Of a stretch of 64,000 nucleotides of DNA, positions 1-28,400 are shown piece after piece (within the stretch, counting starts at the first letter, position 1; each line of letters begins with the position of its first letter). The notes under the pieces were generated by a model. That model made no database searches and was not told where the DNA came from. It worked only from the letters and a program-made list of their open reading frames with translations. The translations under genes and the position numbers were made by a program. Source of the stretch: Congeria kusceri (Eukaryota; Mollusca; Bivalvia; Myida; Dreissenidae); assembly GCA_027627225.1 (NCBI GenBank), contig CM051027.1:87838451-87902450 (forward strand), written 5' to 3'.

Positions 1-250
1 CTTGTCTGGACTGTTTCTCAGCAAGTACTAGCCAATATGCAATGAAACTTTATGGGAAGCTTCATTACCGAGAGGAGGTGTTCTCTGTACCAAGATGCTG
101 CGCTTCTATGGTTTTTCTTACAGTTATTGGACTTCGATGATTGATGAAATTAATGTATAGAGCACAATGTCTGGACTCTGCTCTTCTGATTCCCATTACA
201 TGGCAAAGCGCATTGGGGAGCATCAGTTCACTGATATCCTTGTTAATTTA
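1..250 (-). repeat. Reverse copy of the 61-kb tandem-unit repeat
   Basis: This stretch contains ATGAAACTTTATGGGAAGCT followed by TTCATTACCGAGAGGAGGTG. It is the reverse complement of the unit repeated at 61206-61860 (AATGAAGCTTCCCATGAAGT and neighbours). About one and a half units are present before the first MCM8 exon. No coding exon was seen here. Confidence 0.6.
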
Positions 251-424
251 GCTTGTCTTCTTATGTGAATTTCTTCAGAAACAGGTCCATAAACATGGTG
301 TACTTTAATATATATAGTTTCCTGCAAATTGGTAAATTATTAATTAAGTGTTGTGAACGACATTTTCAACAATAATTCCTTCATTCAGTTAGTCAAAAGC
401 ATGTGAATACACATATGACTGCAG

Positions 425-16317
<15,893 letters not shown>

Positions 16318-16877
16318 GATTTTTAACAGTAGTTCTTGGCATTCGGACCTGGATGTTGTGGCAGTTACGATTTGTTACTCTGATATACGTGTGTCATCGC
16401 AGTGTTATACATTGTGCTTGGCATTCTGAAAATGTGTCATAAAGTTGCTATGGCATAGCTACAGGCAGCTGACTACAAAGTGCTTTACAGTTGGTCTGGG
16501 CAACAAGGTTGTCATGGCAGCATTGAATAGTGTGCCTCGTAAATATTGTGGTTAAAATTCAGAAAAACTGTGTGATATAGTTGCTTCGGCCTAGCACTGT
16601 TTAATACTGAAACACGAACATTAACGTATATAATTTATGTTTGTAATGCAATTCAAATTTGTTCAATAATTGTTATCAAAGTACATGTGATAAATTATTG
16701 TTAGAAATAATAGAAACCAAAGCTGGCATTGTTTGCAAAAAAATTAACAACTGAAGTGCATTTAAGAGTATATGTGGTGTAATTGATCATAAATGTGGTG
16801 TGTATACTACATGTATATGTGCCATATTTTATTGTATCCCGTATGTTCTGTTACTCTATTGCATTGTTATGTTTTCA

Positions 16878-16883
16878 AATAAA
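16878..16883 (+). terminator. MCM8: Probable MCM8 polyadenylation signal
   Basis: AATAAA lies 561 bp after the MCM8 stop codon, inside an AT-rich 3' UTR with no other canonical hexamer nearer that I noticed. The assignment rests on position only. Confidence 0.5.
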
Positions 16884-17404
16884 TAGAATATGAAATATTT
16901 CATTTATATTTGCGAACTGTTTTCATGACATTTTGTACTGATGTTAAAAGAGATCAAACTTCACAGTGAATTGATATTCTCAACAGTAATTGTATTCTTC
17001 GACTTCTTTGCAAACGCTTAACATTTTCTAAACATTATACATTCAAATTTCCTAAGTTTAGAAGCTCAAAATCTGTCTTGTAGAGAATTAAAATTGAATA
17101 CATGGATTTTCTGAAGTAAGATTGTATGATATAAACATAATTCTATTCTTGAAATTTCCAAGACATTCGTTTTTAGTCAAAGTACATGTGGCTTCACTTT
17201 AAAATCAGTTGTTTAAAACTTTGTTATTAAAAAAAACATTAAACATCTTATCTGCAAAAACTTCAGCATCTGATCTAATCAAATGACAATAATGTATTTT
17301 TCAACTGTAAAATTCCACTTTTCCACAAGGGTCAATTTGCCAATATCAGTAGGGCTTTTTCACAGTTTACAGATGATCTAGGTTTTCATTTTCATAAGAA
17401 CAAG

Positions 17405-17716
17405 ATACAGCTAAACTAGATGTGTCACAGACAAGGATCCCCCCCCCCCCCCCCCCCCCCTGCTTTCACAAATTTATTTTCATGTATATTCTATAGAGAC
17501 AAAATGACGAAGGGTCATAATTCAGCTAAAATTGGTCTCGGCCAGAATTCCTTCCTTTGTGATCACCTATAGGCTATACATTAAGGATCTTTAGCTTTGA
17601 AAGTTTAATTGAACTTCGCCAAGCAGTTAAAGAGGAGTTGAGTCCAGGAAATTTCGGAAGTATATATTCTATAGTGGAAAACATGACAAAAGGGCCTCCC
17701 ACTTTGTTGGGGCATA
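17405..17716. repeat. Dispersed repeat with 22-bp poly-C tract
   Basis: Opens AAACTAGATGTGTCACAGAC, then an uninterrupted C run at 17439-17460, and closes near TTGTTGGGGCATAAA. The interior phrase GAAGGGTCATAATTCAGCTA is typical of non-coding tandem-core repeats. It lies in the MCM8/SPRYD3 intergenic region. Confidence 0.5.
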
Positions 17717-18532
17717 AAAATGAAGTATGTTACATTAAGTTATTTAGATTCCTGCGCCACTTACCTGTGCTATTGAACCATTTAATTAATATTTTTGTAC
17801 ATTTTTTCACATTGTAATGCTTATTATCGGCACTTGAAAGACCTTTCCCGGTTTTGCCATGACAGGGTAGCCACTGACTGTAAAATGGGTAAAACAAGGA
17901 TAAATTGTACAAAACTCCCTTGAGGGAAAAATCAGGGAATTTGGGAATAATTGGGTAGTTCTCAGGGAATTTGCCCAAAAGTGGAAGTTTTTTATTTTTA
18001 TGGAAAATAAAACAGTAAAATGCCACATTTGTGTAGAATGTGTGTGTATTACAAAGTTCATGAGGTCCTATGGCACTGAAACTGCATTATGTAAGGACAC
18101 CAGAGTGTGTCCCAGTACTCCTACCAAATTTACTTACTAGAGACTCTTCAAATGTTTGGATGAATTTTGAATCATGGCTGCCTTCCACCTTTTTTGTCTT
18201 ACTGAAATATCTTAAATTTTGATGTCATTTTGTGCTGTGGGGGAAATAGGAGTACTCTGAAGAAACGCCACCTTTCCAGTACTGTATGGTGACTACCAGC
18301 CAAACTCGCATGTATTGGGACCCGGGCCAATATTCACTATCTTTTTAAAGTCTAAAATTTGGACTCATAATATTTTATGCATACAAATTATAACCCTCGG
18401 AGCATGAGATTGAGTCTCAATTTAAATTTCAGACTCAGTAACAATAGTGAATACGGACCCTGGAATTGAACCCCAAATGCAGCAGTGAAAAGCGACCGTG
18501 CTAACCACTCAACTAACTGGAAAGCCATTTAT

Positions 18533-19215
18533 ACCCCCCCCCCAAACGAAGTTTAGGGGGGGTATATAGGAGTGAGCTTGTTGGTTTTTGGTTTCCGGAT
18601 GATAACTCAAGAAGACCTGACATATTCAAATAATTTTTGGTACCCATGTGTAACATCATAGAATACAGGTCAAGTTCGATGTTGGTTACAAACCACTTAA
18701 TTTTGACAGAGTTATGGCCCCTTTTCGACATTAAATTTCCTAAAAACATGCTTTTCGGATGATAACTCTAGAATGGCTTGACATATTGAAATAATTCTTG
18801 GTATACAATGGCTTGACATATTTAAATAACTATTGGTACACATGTGTAGCATTATTAAATACAGGTCAAAATCGACATTGGTTACAAACCACTAAATTTT
18901 GACAGTTATGGCCCCCCTTTTTGACTTAAATTCCCCAAAAACATGGACAATAACTCATGAAAGGCTTCACATATTTAACTTTATTTAAAGGTACATAGGT
19001 GTAACATCATAAAATACAGATCAAGTTGAACTTCGGTTACTAACCACTAAATGTTGACAGAGTTATGGCTCCTATTGAAATTAAATTTTCCAAATACACT
19101 GTTGACCATTAACAAATTAAAGCATTCTCTCTGTCCATTTATTTCGAATTGATGCCATAGTTTTGTGACAAGGCCATATTGTGGGGGTATATCCATCACT
19201 CATGTGACAATTCTA
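18533..19215. repeat. CCCCCCCC/GGGGGG-headed tandem-core repeat
   Basis: The head is a hairpin of a C run, AAACGAAGTTTA and a G run. Three units of about 170 bp follow, each with GGATGATAACTC or a variant, TTGACATATTNAAATAA, CATCATAAAATACAG-like and GACAGAGTTATGGCCC phrases. It is non-coding and intergenic. Confidence 0.6.
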
Positions 19216-19659
19216 GTTGTAGTAAAAATGGCCAGAAGAGTAAGAATGGTGGCCATATATTTATGGCACTAAAACCAATATGTGCTAATTTCCAGTAATT
19301 TGACTTGTAAATGTCAGGGAAAACCATTTTTCAGTCAGATAAATATAGGAGTACTGTCGATGGCCACTCTGCTTGAAAAGTTTAAACTCCTCCCCAGCTA
19401 TTGTTAACAGATTAATTTTAATTCATCGAACATCACATATCACAAGCTGTTCCACAATGTCGTTAAGTTACACCTCCCCACCCCTGGTGGTCGTGTGTAT
19501 TTATTGATTTAATTTAGTTTAAAAAAATCTGGCAGTTTACATAACGAAAAGAATTACTATTCTGCAACTGGACCAGCATAACCACTACCATAGTGCAAAT
19601 TAACAGCGTCCATTGCATTCGTGCACTCTAGTCACATTTCCATGAAATACATCTTGAAC

Positions 19660-20085
19660 AGATCCAACAGGTTTATAAATTTAACACCTAGTACTCTCCT
19701 AATATTTTGACCAAGGCCCATAACTTTTACCTGCAATTTAGCAGAATTATGCCCCTTTTTGCATTTATTTAATTCAGGTTAAAGTTTGCAAGCAACCAGT
19801 TCATATCTATATCTACGACAGATTTTTAATAAAACCTTCACACGTCTTCGGGGGTCATAATATAAGGTTACTGGCCAAGGCCCATAACTGTGACCTGCAT
19901 TTTAGCAGAATTATGCCTGTTTTTGTACTTGGAAATATTCAGGTTAAAGTACAAGTAAATCTCTGTCACTACTACAGATATTCAACTGAAATTTCACGCA
20001 TGTCTTGGGGGTCATTAATTTTATGTAAGGTCACTGACCAAGGCCCATAATTGACAAAGAAGTATGAATAGTGGAGTGCGTTGAC
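19660..20085 (+). repeat. Tandem repeat of about 170-bp units
   Basis: Units share CAAGGCCCATAACT, CAGAATTATGCC, ATTCAGGTTAAAGT and TCACGCATGTCTTGGGGGTC-type phrases. About two and a half units are present. Non-coding. Confidence 0.55.
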
Positions 20086-20109
20086 CTGAGACAGCTCTTG
20101 CCATCGGGC

Positions 20110-20345
20110 CGAACAATATGGAATATATTGTAAGGATGCGTGTCCAATATGGTGAAATATTGGACGACGGTCACGTGGTACGAATGACGATATCTGATTG
20201 GAGAATATAAATAGATATATAATAATAGTGCATATTTTGTCAGTTGAACCTTCAGTTCGGCATTGCCAGGAAATGTAATGGCGATAATGAAAAGTAAAAT
20301 GTAATTGTGATCAATAAAGCTGACTTAATATATGTAGTTTTTATC
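20110..20345 (+). other. Promoter- and poly(A)-like block, possible solo LTR
   Basis: A compact block has two inverted CCAATAT/ATATTGG-type pairs, a CACGTG E-box, TATAAATAGATATATA near 20206, and an AATAAAGCTGAC polyadenylation-like signal near 20315. Promoter followed within about 110 bp by a poly(A) signal is how LTRs are built. No flanking duplication or internal retroelement sequence was found, so this is a weak call. Confidence 0.25.
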
Positions 20346-21944
20346 TTGTTTGTTCTCTGCCCTTTATTCCTTTTCCTATGCAATATATGTGTCATTAAAT
20401 GTACTGGATAATATTAAGTAAACATATCAAACTGGTTATGTCTTTTATTAGTATTATTAACAATATTTAACAATTGGTAACAATGATATTTACAAATAAA
20501 ATACATTATACCAAATCTGTTTTGCAACAAAGAGGCACAATGTCACAATATCCCGTCCGACGACGCACAATATGACCCACTACGAGAGCATAAAGTTAAT
20601 TCTATTTTGTGGTACAAATTTCTGCATTTCTAATAGCAACTATTTTGTAAAATTTACTGTTGATACAATTATGTTGCTGACAGAAAATAAGTAAATTATA
20701 TACAGTTAAAGATGTTACGTTTTCAAAGTCAAATGTATGTGACGTAAAATAAAATCTATCACTTTAAACGTATCAATTTATTAACAAGATAAATCTAACA
20801 AAATATAGCCAACAACACATACTTTAGAAACTTTTACAAAGTACCATGTCTAACATGCAACATAGCTTAGTTAAACGAAAATATAACAAACATTGCTTAG
20901 CAAGAAACCATGAATAATTATACAGCGAATATACATAATGGCAGTCTTACTCCGAAAGCAACAAAACTTAAAAGCAAATGGATACTTCCGATTTCAATCA
21001 ATACATGATTTTGGTTTGCAAATTTTGGTTAGATATTTGTCCATCACCAGGACTGGGTATTTCTACTGCATGGAAGCACTTTCAAAATATAATGCAACAT
21101 AATATATTATTATGCAACAGGCAATGTGGAATATGATTGAAAAGAAACAATAAACTGAACATAAATGCTTTCATTTAAAACATTTCTTTCTTCAAATGGC
21201 TACCATTTGCAGGTTCAACCATCCATGCATATTGACAAGCTGATTAAATCTTTACAGAAATAAACAGGGCATTTTAAAGTAGACCAGGCCTTGAAAAAAT
21301 TTGTGCAATATACTCAGTCCTTGATCAGTATGCAAAACACATGAACACTGCAAAAGAATAACACATTTAAATCACAGATGAAATCTAATAAAATATATGA
21401 TAGTAAGACTGTTTAATGACCAAATGAACACTTCCTTCAACAAACATTATCTGAGTTAAGGTGTCCTTATTAGAACATGACGTATACATATTTAACAAAC
21501 ATGAATGTGACCTCCCCTAACATGTGCAAAAACAAAGATAATAATATGCCAATGTATTTTTCATATGCTTATTTCTCCCATATCTAACATGACAAGTGAC
21601 AGATCCGGAACAGTGTCAGTCAAGTGGTTTGTTTCCCATTGTATGAAGCTAATAACAATAAGATCACTTACAATATATAATTTTCATTTGTTACATAAAA
21701 ATCAACAAATTTCTTGTAGGTCTGAAAAACTTCATAACACATTCTTTACACAGAATACAAAGCTTGGTTTCTACAAAAACTGCTTAAATCATAAACATTA
21801 CATAAACTTTTGAAGAAAAAGCAATTTAAATATTGTTTCAGAATAACACTCTGGTATCACAGTTCAAAAGTTCAGCTCATTAAACACAATCTTGAATTTT
21901 AACACAATTAATAATAACAAGAGTTCCTAAAACCAAAAAATACT
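20346..21944. other. AT-rich intergenic stretch, nothing recognised
   Basis: No open frame with protein-like character, no inverted repeat and no known repeat head was seen between the block at 20.1-20.3 kb and MITE copy 3. The longest frame (82 codons at 21565) has compositional bias only. Confidence 0.4.
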
Positions 21945-22164
21945 GGTGGCGCATCATGAGAAAACCGGTCATAATACATGTGCGTCATGTGCGTAAACTT
22001 TACGCTTTAATGGTATTTTCTGTTTCAAGGAGGTCTCTTCTAAACATAAATCCACTGTAGGCCGAAAGTGCCGTCCAGGATTAGCCTGTGCGCACTGCAC
22101 AGGCTAATCCGGGACGACACTTTACGCACATGCATTAAGACCAGTTTTCCCACGACGCCCCTCA
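21945..22164. mobile_element. MITE copy 3
   Basis: About 220 bp from GGCGCATCATGAGAAAACCG to TTTTCCCACGACGCCCCTCA. It contains the family's core GGATTAGCCTGTGCGCACTG followed by CACAGGCTAATCCGGGACGA, a strong hairpin. Its left arm is more diverged than its right. It lies just past the probable SPRYD3 poly(A) signal. Confidence 0.85.
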
Positions 22165-22302
22165 CTGATACATTTTCCTCAACATTGAACATAATAAACA
22201 CCCATATTTTGGGTGACCATTTAGAGAACAGAAGTCTAGTACAGTACATTGACAACACATTTTTTTTGGTTTATAATCGCCGTACCATTTGGCACTTGCT
22301 TC

Positions 22303-22308
22303 TTTATT
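22303..22308 (-). terminator. SPRYD3: Probable SPRYD3 polyadenylation signal
   Basis: TTTATT on the + strand is AATAAA on the gene strand, about 190 bp beyond the SPRYD3 stop codon. The call is positional only. Confidence 0.4.
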
Positions 22309-22496
22309 GACATTTAGTAATATTTTAACCTCTGAATAAGACAATAACTTGTGAATAACGTATATTGCCAGATAAAATGCTGTGTCTGTTTTCAACTTAT
22401 CTGTTTTCATTGTATAAAACCATCCTTTTGTACTTGTATACTATCATACTTTCATTTTTTTTCCAACACGTCAGACTGTGCCCATGGCAACTTGTC

Positions 22497-25400
22497 TCAT
22501 CCAGTGAGAGGTCTCAAATCCACCCGAACTTTTTCACAACTGCTTAGCATTCCAACTGTTGGATAAAATCCCCCTTTTGGTATTGTCACATTTTTATAGC
22601 CGATGATTTTTCCGTTTTGTGTAAAAAAGATCTGAAAGACAAATTGCATATATTATTTTAAAAGCATACTCAAGAGATTACTTATTAAATATGATTTTGG
22701 TTCAAACAGCATTAAAGATCAACCAGTAAAGCATGTAAGAAATAAAATATTCACGTACAGAAACCTTTCAATTTACAATTCTACCTTCTTTAAAATTTTG
22801 TTGTACATTTTCTGTGTTAAAATAAACATCACAATTAAATATATTCATATTTTTTCCAGTAAACCACAGGATTATCTTATCTACCACAAATGTTTCATTC
22901 ATTGAATATTATAATCAGATAAGAAGCTTATTAACTAATTAACTTATTAAGACAACATGGCCTACCTGAACTTTTGTGCCAGTTTCTGGCTCTTTGTTGA
23001 TGTAGTTGGCCCAGTCGTCATCCTCGGAGTCTGTCTCTGAGTTGTAGAGGTTGTCAGGGTCAACCACATTCTCCAGGGAACCCTCTGTCTCGTCTGGGGA
23101 GAGGTCGCTGTCCACTTCACTGTCGTAGTCTGGCGGGAACATGATCCCACACCCCATCACATCACCTAAACAATGGAACCATGTGACAGTCTTCATAGAC
23201 ATTTAATAAGATTCTGCACCCCATCACATCACGTAGTCAATGATACCATGTGACAGTCTTCACGGACATTTAATATGATCCGACACCCCAACACATCACC
23301 CGCAAATATCATACACCCCAATACATTCCCTCCAATAATCCCACACCCCAACACATCGCCTGCAAATATCCCACACCCCAATACATCACCTGCAATGATC
23401 CCACACCCCAACACATCGCCTGCAAATATCCCACACCCCAATACATCCCTTCCAATTATCCCACACCCCAACACATCGCCTGCAAATATCCCACACCCCA
23501 ACACATCACCTGCAATAATCCGAGACCCCAACACATCGTCTGCAATGATCCCACACCCCAACACATCGTCTGCAATTATCCCAGACCCCAACACATCGTC
23601 TGCAATGATCCCACCTCCAAACACATTGCCTGCAATTATCCCAGACACCAACACATCGCCTACAATTATCCCAGACAACAACACATCGCCTGCAATTATC
23701 CCAGACCCCAACACATCACCTGCAAATATCCCAGACCCCAACACATCACCTGCAATAATCCCAGACCACAGCACATTGCTTGCAATTATCCTACACCCCA
23801 ACACATCGCCTGCAATTATCCCACACACCATCATATCACCTACAGACCAAATGACAGTCTTCACAGAATATTTATTATATTATAATGTTTTAACCTCTGA
23901 AGAACATAATTTAATGAAAATGTACCGGGTATATTGCTTAATGCTAGATTACATGCCATTTCATTGTATGAAACCACCCAGCTATACTTGTAAACTTGTA
24001 CAAGTATGTCTGTATCCATAGCAATTTACAAAGTTTTGACTGCTTGGTTTAACAAAGAAATGTTCGTATCACTTAAAGTGACTGAGTTAGACCTCCGGAA
24101 GACCAACAAGGTCTTTGCTATTGGACTTCAGTGGATGAATGTTATTTCGAACACCGTTAAACCAAATTCCTTGTTATTTCTAAGTGTTCAGGAATTTTTG
24201 GTCCCGATTTTTTCCTTATTAATTTCATTAAAAATTTGATGTTGAATTTGAACTTCGTTATTTTAAATTATTGCTATTTCCAACCCATTGATCGGGTCCC
24301 AAGACCTGCTTTGCAGTGCATTAACAAATATTACTTCGAAGAGCAGATCAAAATCAATTTTCACACCTTTATTTTTATTTTCTGCTATGAAGGCATTTTC
24401 TCAGTTTGATTTTCAGGCCTTTTTGGGTTTGCAACTGATAAAAAAAAACTTTGGTATAAACAGGCTGGCAAGCTATTGCATTAACAAACTTGAATAGCAG
24501 ACACGGGCAGCAAAACATTTTAGTAATTATTAGGTTTTCGTATTTAAGTTGGATTTACGTTCGTAAGGTCATCAGTTTGCTTTTATGTAAATAATGAAAG
24601 CATCACTATAACGTAGCTTTATAACAGTATTTCTAATTAAGAAATTCTAGAAATGTTAAATTAAAATAATCGTTATTTCGAAGTATTTTTATATATCGTG
24701 AACGACTATGAAATAACGATGTTCGACTGTATATCTATCAGCAGAATTATCAGCAGTGACAACAATGTGGCATGTGTGGAATCAGGAAGACCAGTTGATA
24801 GTCACTAAATTTTCAAGGACAGGAATTAATAAATAATTTATATGTCTTTTAATAACTTTTAAAAATGGAAAGGTCATTAACGCGGAGTAGTTGAAAATTA
24901 TTACTTCAGTATAACGTGGACTGTAAATTTTTGACATCTGACACAGATACTGAGTATATTGTAGTTTTTGTTTGTTGATGTGAATATGCTTATCTTCAAT
25001 AAGGCGTAAAAAAAAATATGTTTGTTTCAGGTTACATGCCCGAAAAAATTAGAGTAGGTAGGTAGGGATTTATTAATTATTTTTTTATTTGGTAAATAGT
25101 CAACTTTAAGATTCTAAAACTAAAAGAATATTCAAAACTTATTGGTCATATCTTTAAACATTGTTTTGAAGTGAATGCTATAAAACAAAACACTTATTTA
25201 TAAAAAAAAACAAAAACATTTCATAATAGGAAAAAGGTAAATAAAACAAAAAAAATATCTGACAAACTCAATCAAATGTTCTAGGGTCGGGGCATTTTTT
25301 AGGGCGGTTGGGTAATCTGAAACAAACATAATTTTTTTATGCCTAAGTCAAGGAAGTTTAAATATTTTGCTTTATGAAGTAGATAAAACAATTAACAATT

Positions 25401-28400
25401 GTAATGTCAGTTGCGTGTTTCACTGCAGTGTATCAGTACATTAAAGTGTTTATACTTTTTGTGTTATAAGACCAACTGGCTATGCAGTAAGATTCCCACT
25501 CTATGCTTAGAATTAACCTTAAGACCTGATAAATTGAATAATTGCTACATTTAATTGTAGTACAATTTAATCCACCCGCGGAAAAATAACCTGGCCGATC
25601 AAGGACAAAAAAGACAAGAAAAAAAACAGTCTATGAAATAAGTCATTGGGGTCTAGTTTTTGCACCCAGTATTATGTTGATTACCAACATCTGATCAAAC
25701 ATAATGTATTAACATAATATTATACAGTGAAACCTGTCCAAACTGAACCCCGTAAAAACTGAATCCCTGTCAAAACCAAACTGCTGTTTCGGTCCTGATT
25801 TTTTTTCCATTCTTCAAACCAAACCCTGTCACAACCCAATACAGAACAATTTTATCACACATTTGATCTCATTCAGCCTTAACAAAACTGAATAAACCGA
25901 ACGGTGTAAACAGTCAGGTGTCATTTTGCGCTACCGCAGTGGCGTGAACCTGATAACTGGTGACACAATTATACAAACAGGACATAATCGCCATGGTGAC
26001 AACAGGGCAGTGGTGCAGTTAGCGATCAGCATACGACAATAATGAACTTGGGAAAATCAGATTAGTCGGGCGTGCTTTATGTACAGTGTAAAATAGAATG
26101 TAAATTAATAAGGAAAATGACTTAAAATTAAAAAAACTGGGTGATCCAAACACCTGTGAAAGCTGAATGCTCAGCCTGGTCCCCATGCTGTTCGGTTTAG
26201 ACAGGTTCTACTGTAGTACACTTATTTAACAGCTTTCTAATCACTGATTTTATAAATAATGTATGTATATGTACATACATGTTACATGAACAGCAGCTTT
26301 TATTCACAATATAAAAATAGCATACCTTTTTGGCAACGAGGACCAAAAGGATCACCAATCCCTGAACCTACGAATATTTTACCATCATCTGAAATTGAAC
26401 ATACATAAACTGTTCAATAATTACTCAAAAAAGAATTTAGATATTTTAAATGAAAACAAGAGGCTGTGTTCGATTCGATACATATCGCCGGTTGATGCTG
26501 GACAGCGCATTTTGAATTATTCTTAGTCCAAATTAGGCCAAGGTCAAGGTCAAAGTGAGGATGGGTAATATTAGGAATGGTCACTGTGTAAGTATCTAAG
26601 TGTTGTAGTAAGCGGTGTTGGTATATGGAATGGTTAAATCTAGTTAACGAAGAAATAGCCCATTTTGAATTATTCTAAGTCCAAATAAGGTCAATGTCAA
26701 AGTGAGGTTGTGTGATACAGAGGGATTAGGAATGGTCCCAAGCAACAAATGTGTAAGTATCCAAGTGTTGTAGTAAGCGGTGTTGGTGCTAGACGAAATG
26801 GTAAAATCTAGTTAACCAAGAAATAGCCCATTTTAATTATTTTAAGTCCATATTACATGTATGTCAAGGTCTAAGTGAAAGCGAGGAATTTTGATATGGC
26901 TGGATTAGGAATGAACAATCACTATATAGAAAAGTGATGGTTCATAAGTACTTGATCTACAAGAGGATGATTCATACAAATTCTTAACCTTTTAAAGGAA
27001 ACCACCGTGACTGGTAGTTGGTAACAAATAAATTTCTTTCTTAAATATGACAACACATATACAGGTGTGCATGCAAAACTTACCTGCGTGGTATGCAATT
27101 GAGCCTTTATTCCAACCTGGATGTCTATCTTTAGGGTAATTCTGAAAACAATAATTATAAATTACCGTGATTACTGAAATATCAGATGCCTTTACTGCTG
27201 TAGTATTAATTAGCATTAAAGTTGCAATACAGTAAAAATTTAGATTTTGGTATTTATTAAAACAAATTAGATTAGAGATAACGTGTGAAATAATATATCA
27301 TTCATTTATGAACATATGGTTTTCAGATCAGTTTTTTTCACTGAGAAGCAGAACTAATGACACAAATGTTTAGGAATGGAAGCTCTACAGTGCTTAACCT
27401 GAATGGAACAACTGCAGCAAATTACACGTTAAACAACAAATTAGATGTTTTACTTTACATGATAACATGAAAATTAAACAAGCATCTAATAGGCAGCATA
27501 TTGTATTTCACTTTACTAAACAAGCTAATTCAGATGCTATGCATAACAAGCATATAGCAAAGCTGACCTTTACCTATACCAGTATAAGTTTGTATCCACA
27601 TAAATGTCAAACTTTTACTTTCAAGGTTTAAATATTGCCTTAAATACCTTTTACTACACCATTCCGGATGAGCAGAAGTTTCCATAAACTTACCCTTCTA
27701 GCAACACCAATGGCAATATAGCAGTTCTCCCCTGGGTCTACAATTTCAATTTCAAAATAATGGTTCTTGGTGTCCAGTGGATACTTTGCCTGTGCAAGGC
27801 CCACGTCATGAATACTCTTCCCTCTACCAGAATACTCCAACGTCTGAAAAACAACAGCACATGGAGACAATGCAGTACAAAGCATAAAATAATGAACGTT
27901 CTGTATAGGTATGTTCAATATGCTTCTACAGCATAAACATGATGGAATATCAATGAAGCAATTCAGAATTTAGCCCATAATTCACCTTTCAATTAACGAG
28001 TCTGTGTTATATCGAAAAACTTAAAAAACTGTCAAGCAACTTAAGCATAAGTACCTAAATAATTTTGCTGAAATATCACCATATAAATATACTTTCTAGG
28101 AGATTTAGGCAAATACATGTTTCCTCAAAATCTAATTTTTTTTTTAAATATCCATTAACGAATAAGAACAATCTAGCACATCCAAAAAATATTCCACAGA
28201 CACTATAGCAGCTACAGCTTTACATGAACATTAAGAAATATCCCACTGACAGCAGATCAGCTACAGCCTACCATTCCGTTGAGTTTGATGTCGTGTAGCC
28301 TAAGCCATTCCTCCTCACCGCTGTCCACGGCCATGTGCATAAGCTCCTCGTACAGCCACTCTGCGTCCAGAATTAGTCGCACCTCCTCCCCGTCAGAGTG

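Noticed and set aside
23281..23838. Regular 30-bp repeats resembling a CRISPR array
   Set aside because: There are no unique spacers, the units are contiguous and derived from a neighbouring exon, and the genome is eukaryotic.
23275..24021. 248-codon + strand frame with NTSPANIPHP repeats
   Set aside because: It is the antisense reading of the 30-bp minisatellite; it stays open only because the unit is a multiple of three without stops.
24060..24735. Possible second pogo-like element ending CGATGTTCGACTGTA
   Set aside because: A right-end-like sequence is present but no matching left terminus was found.
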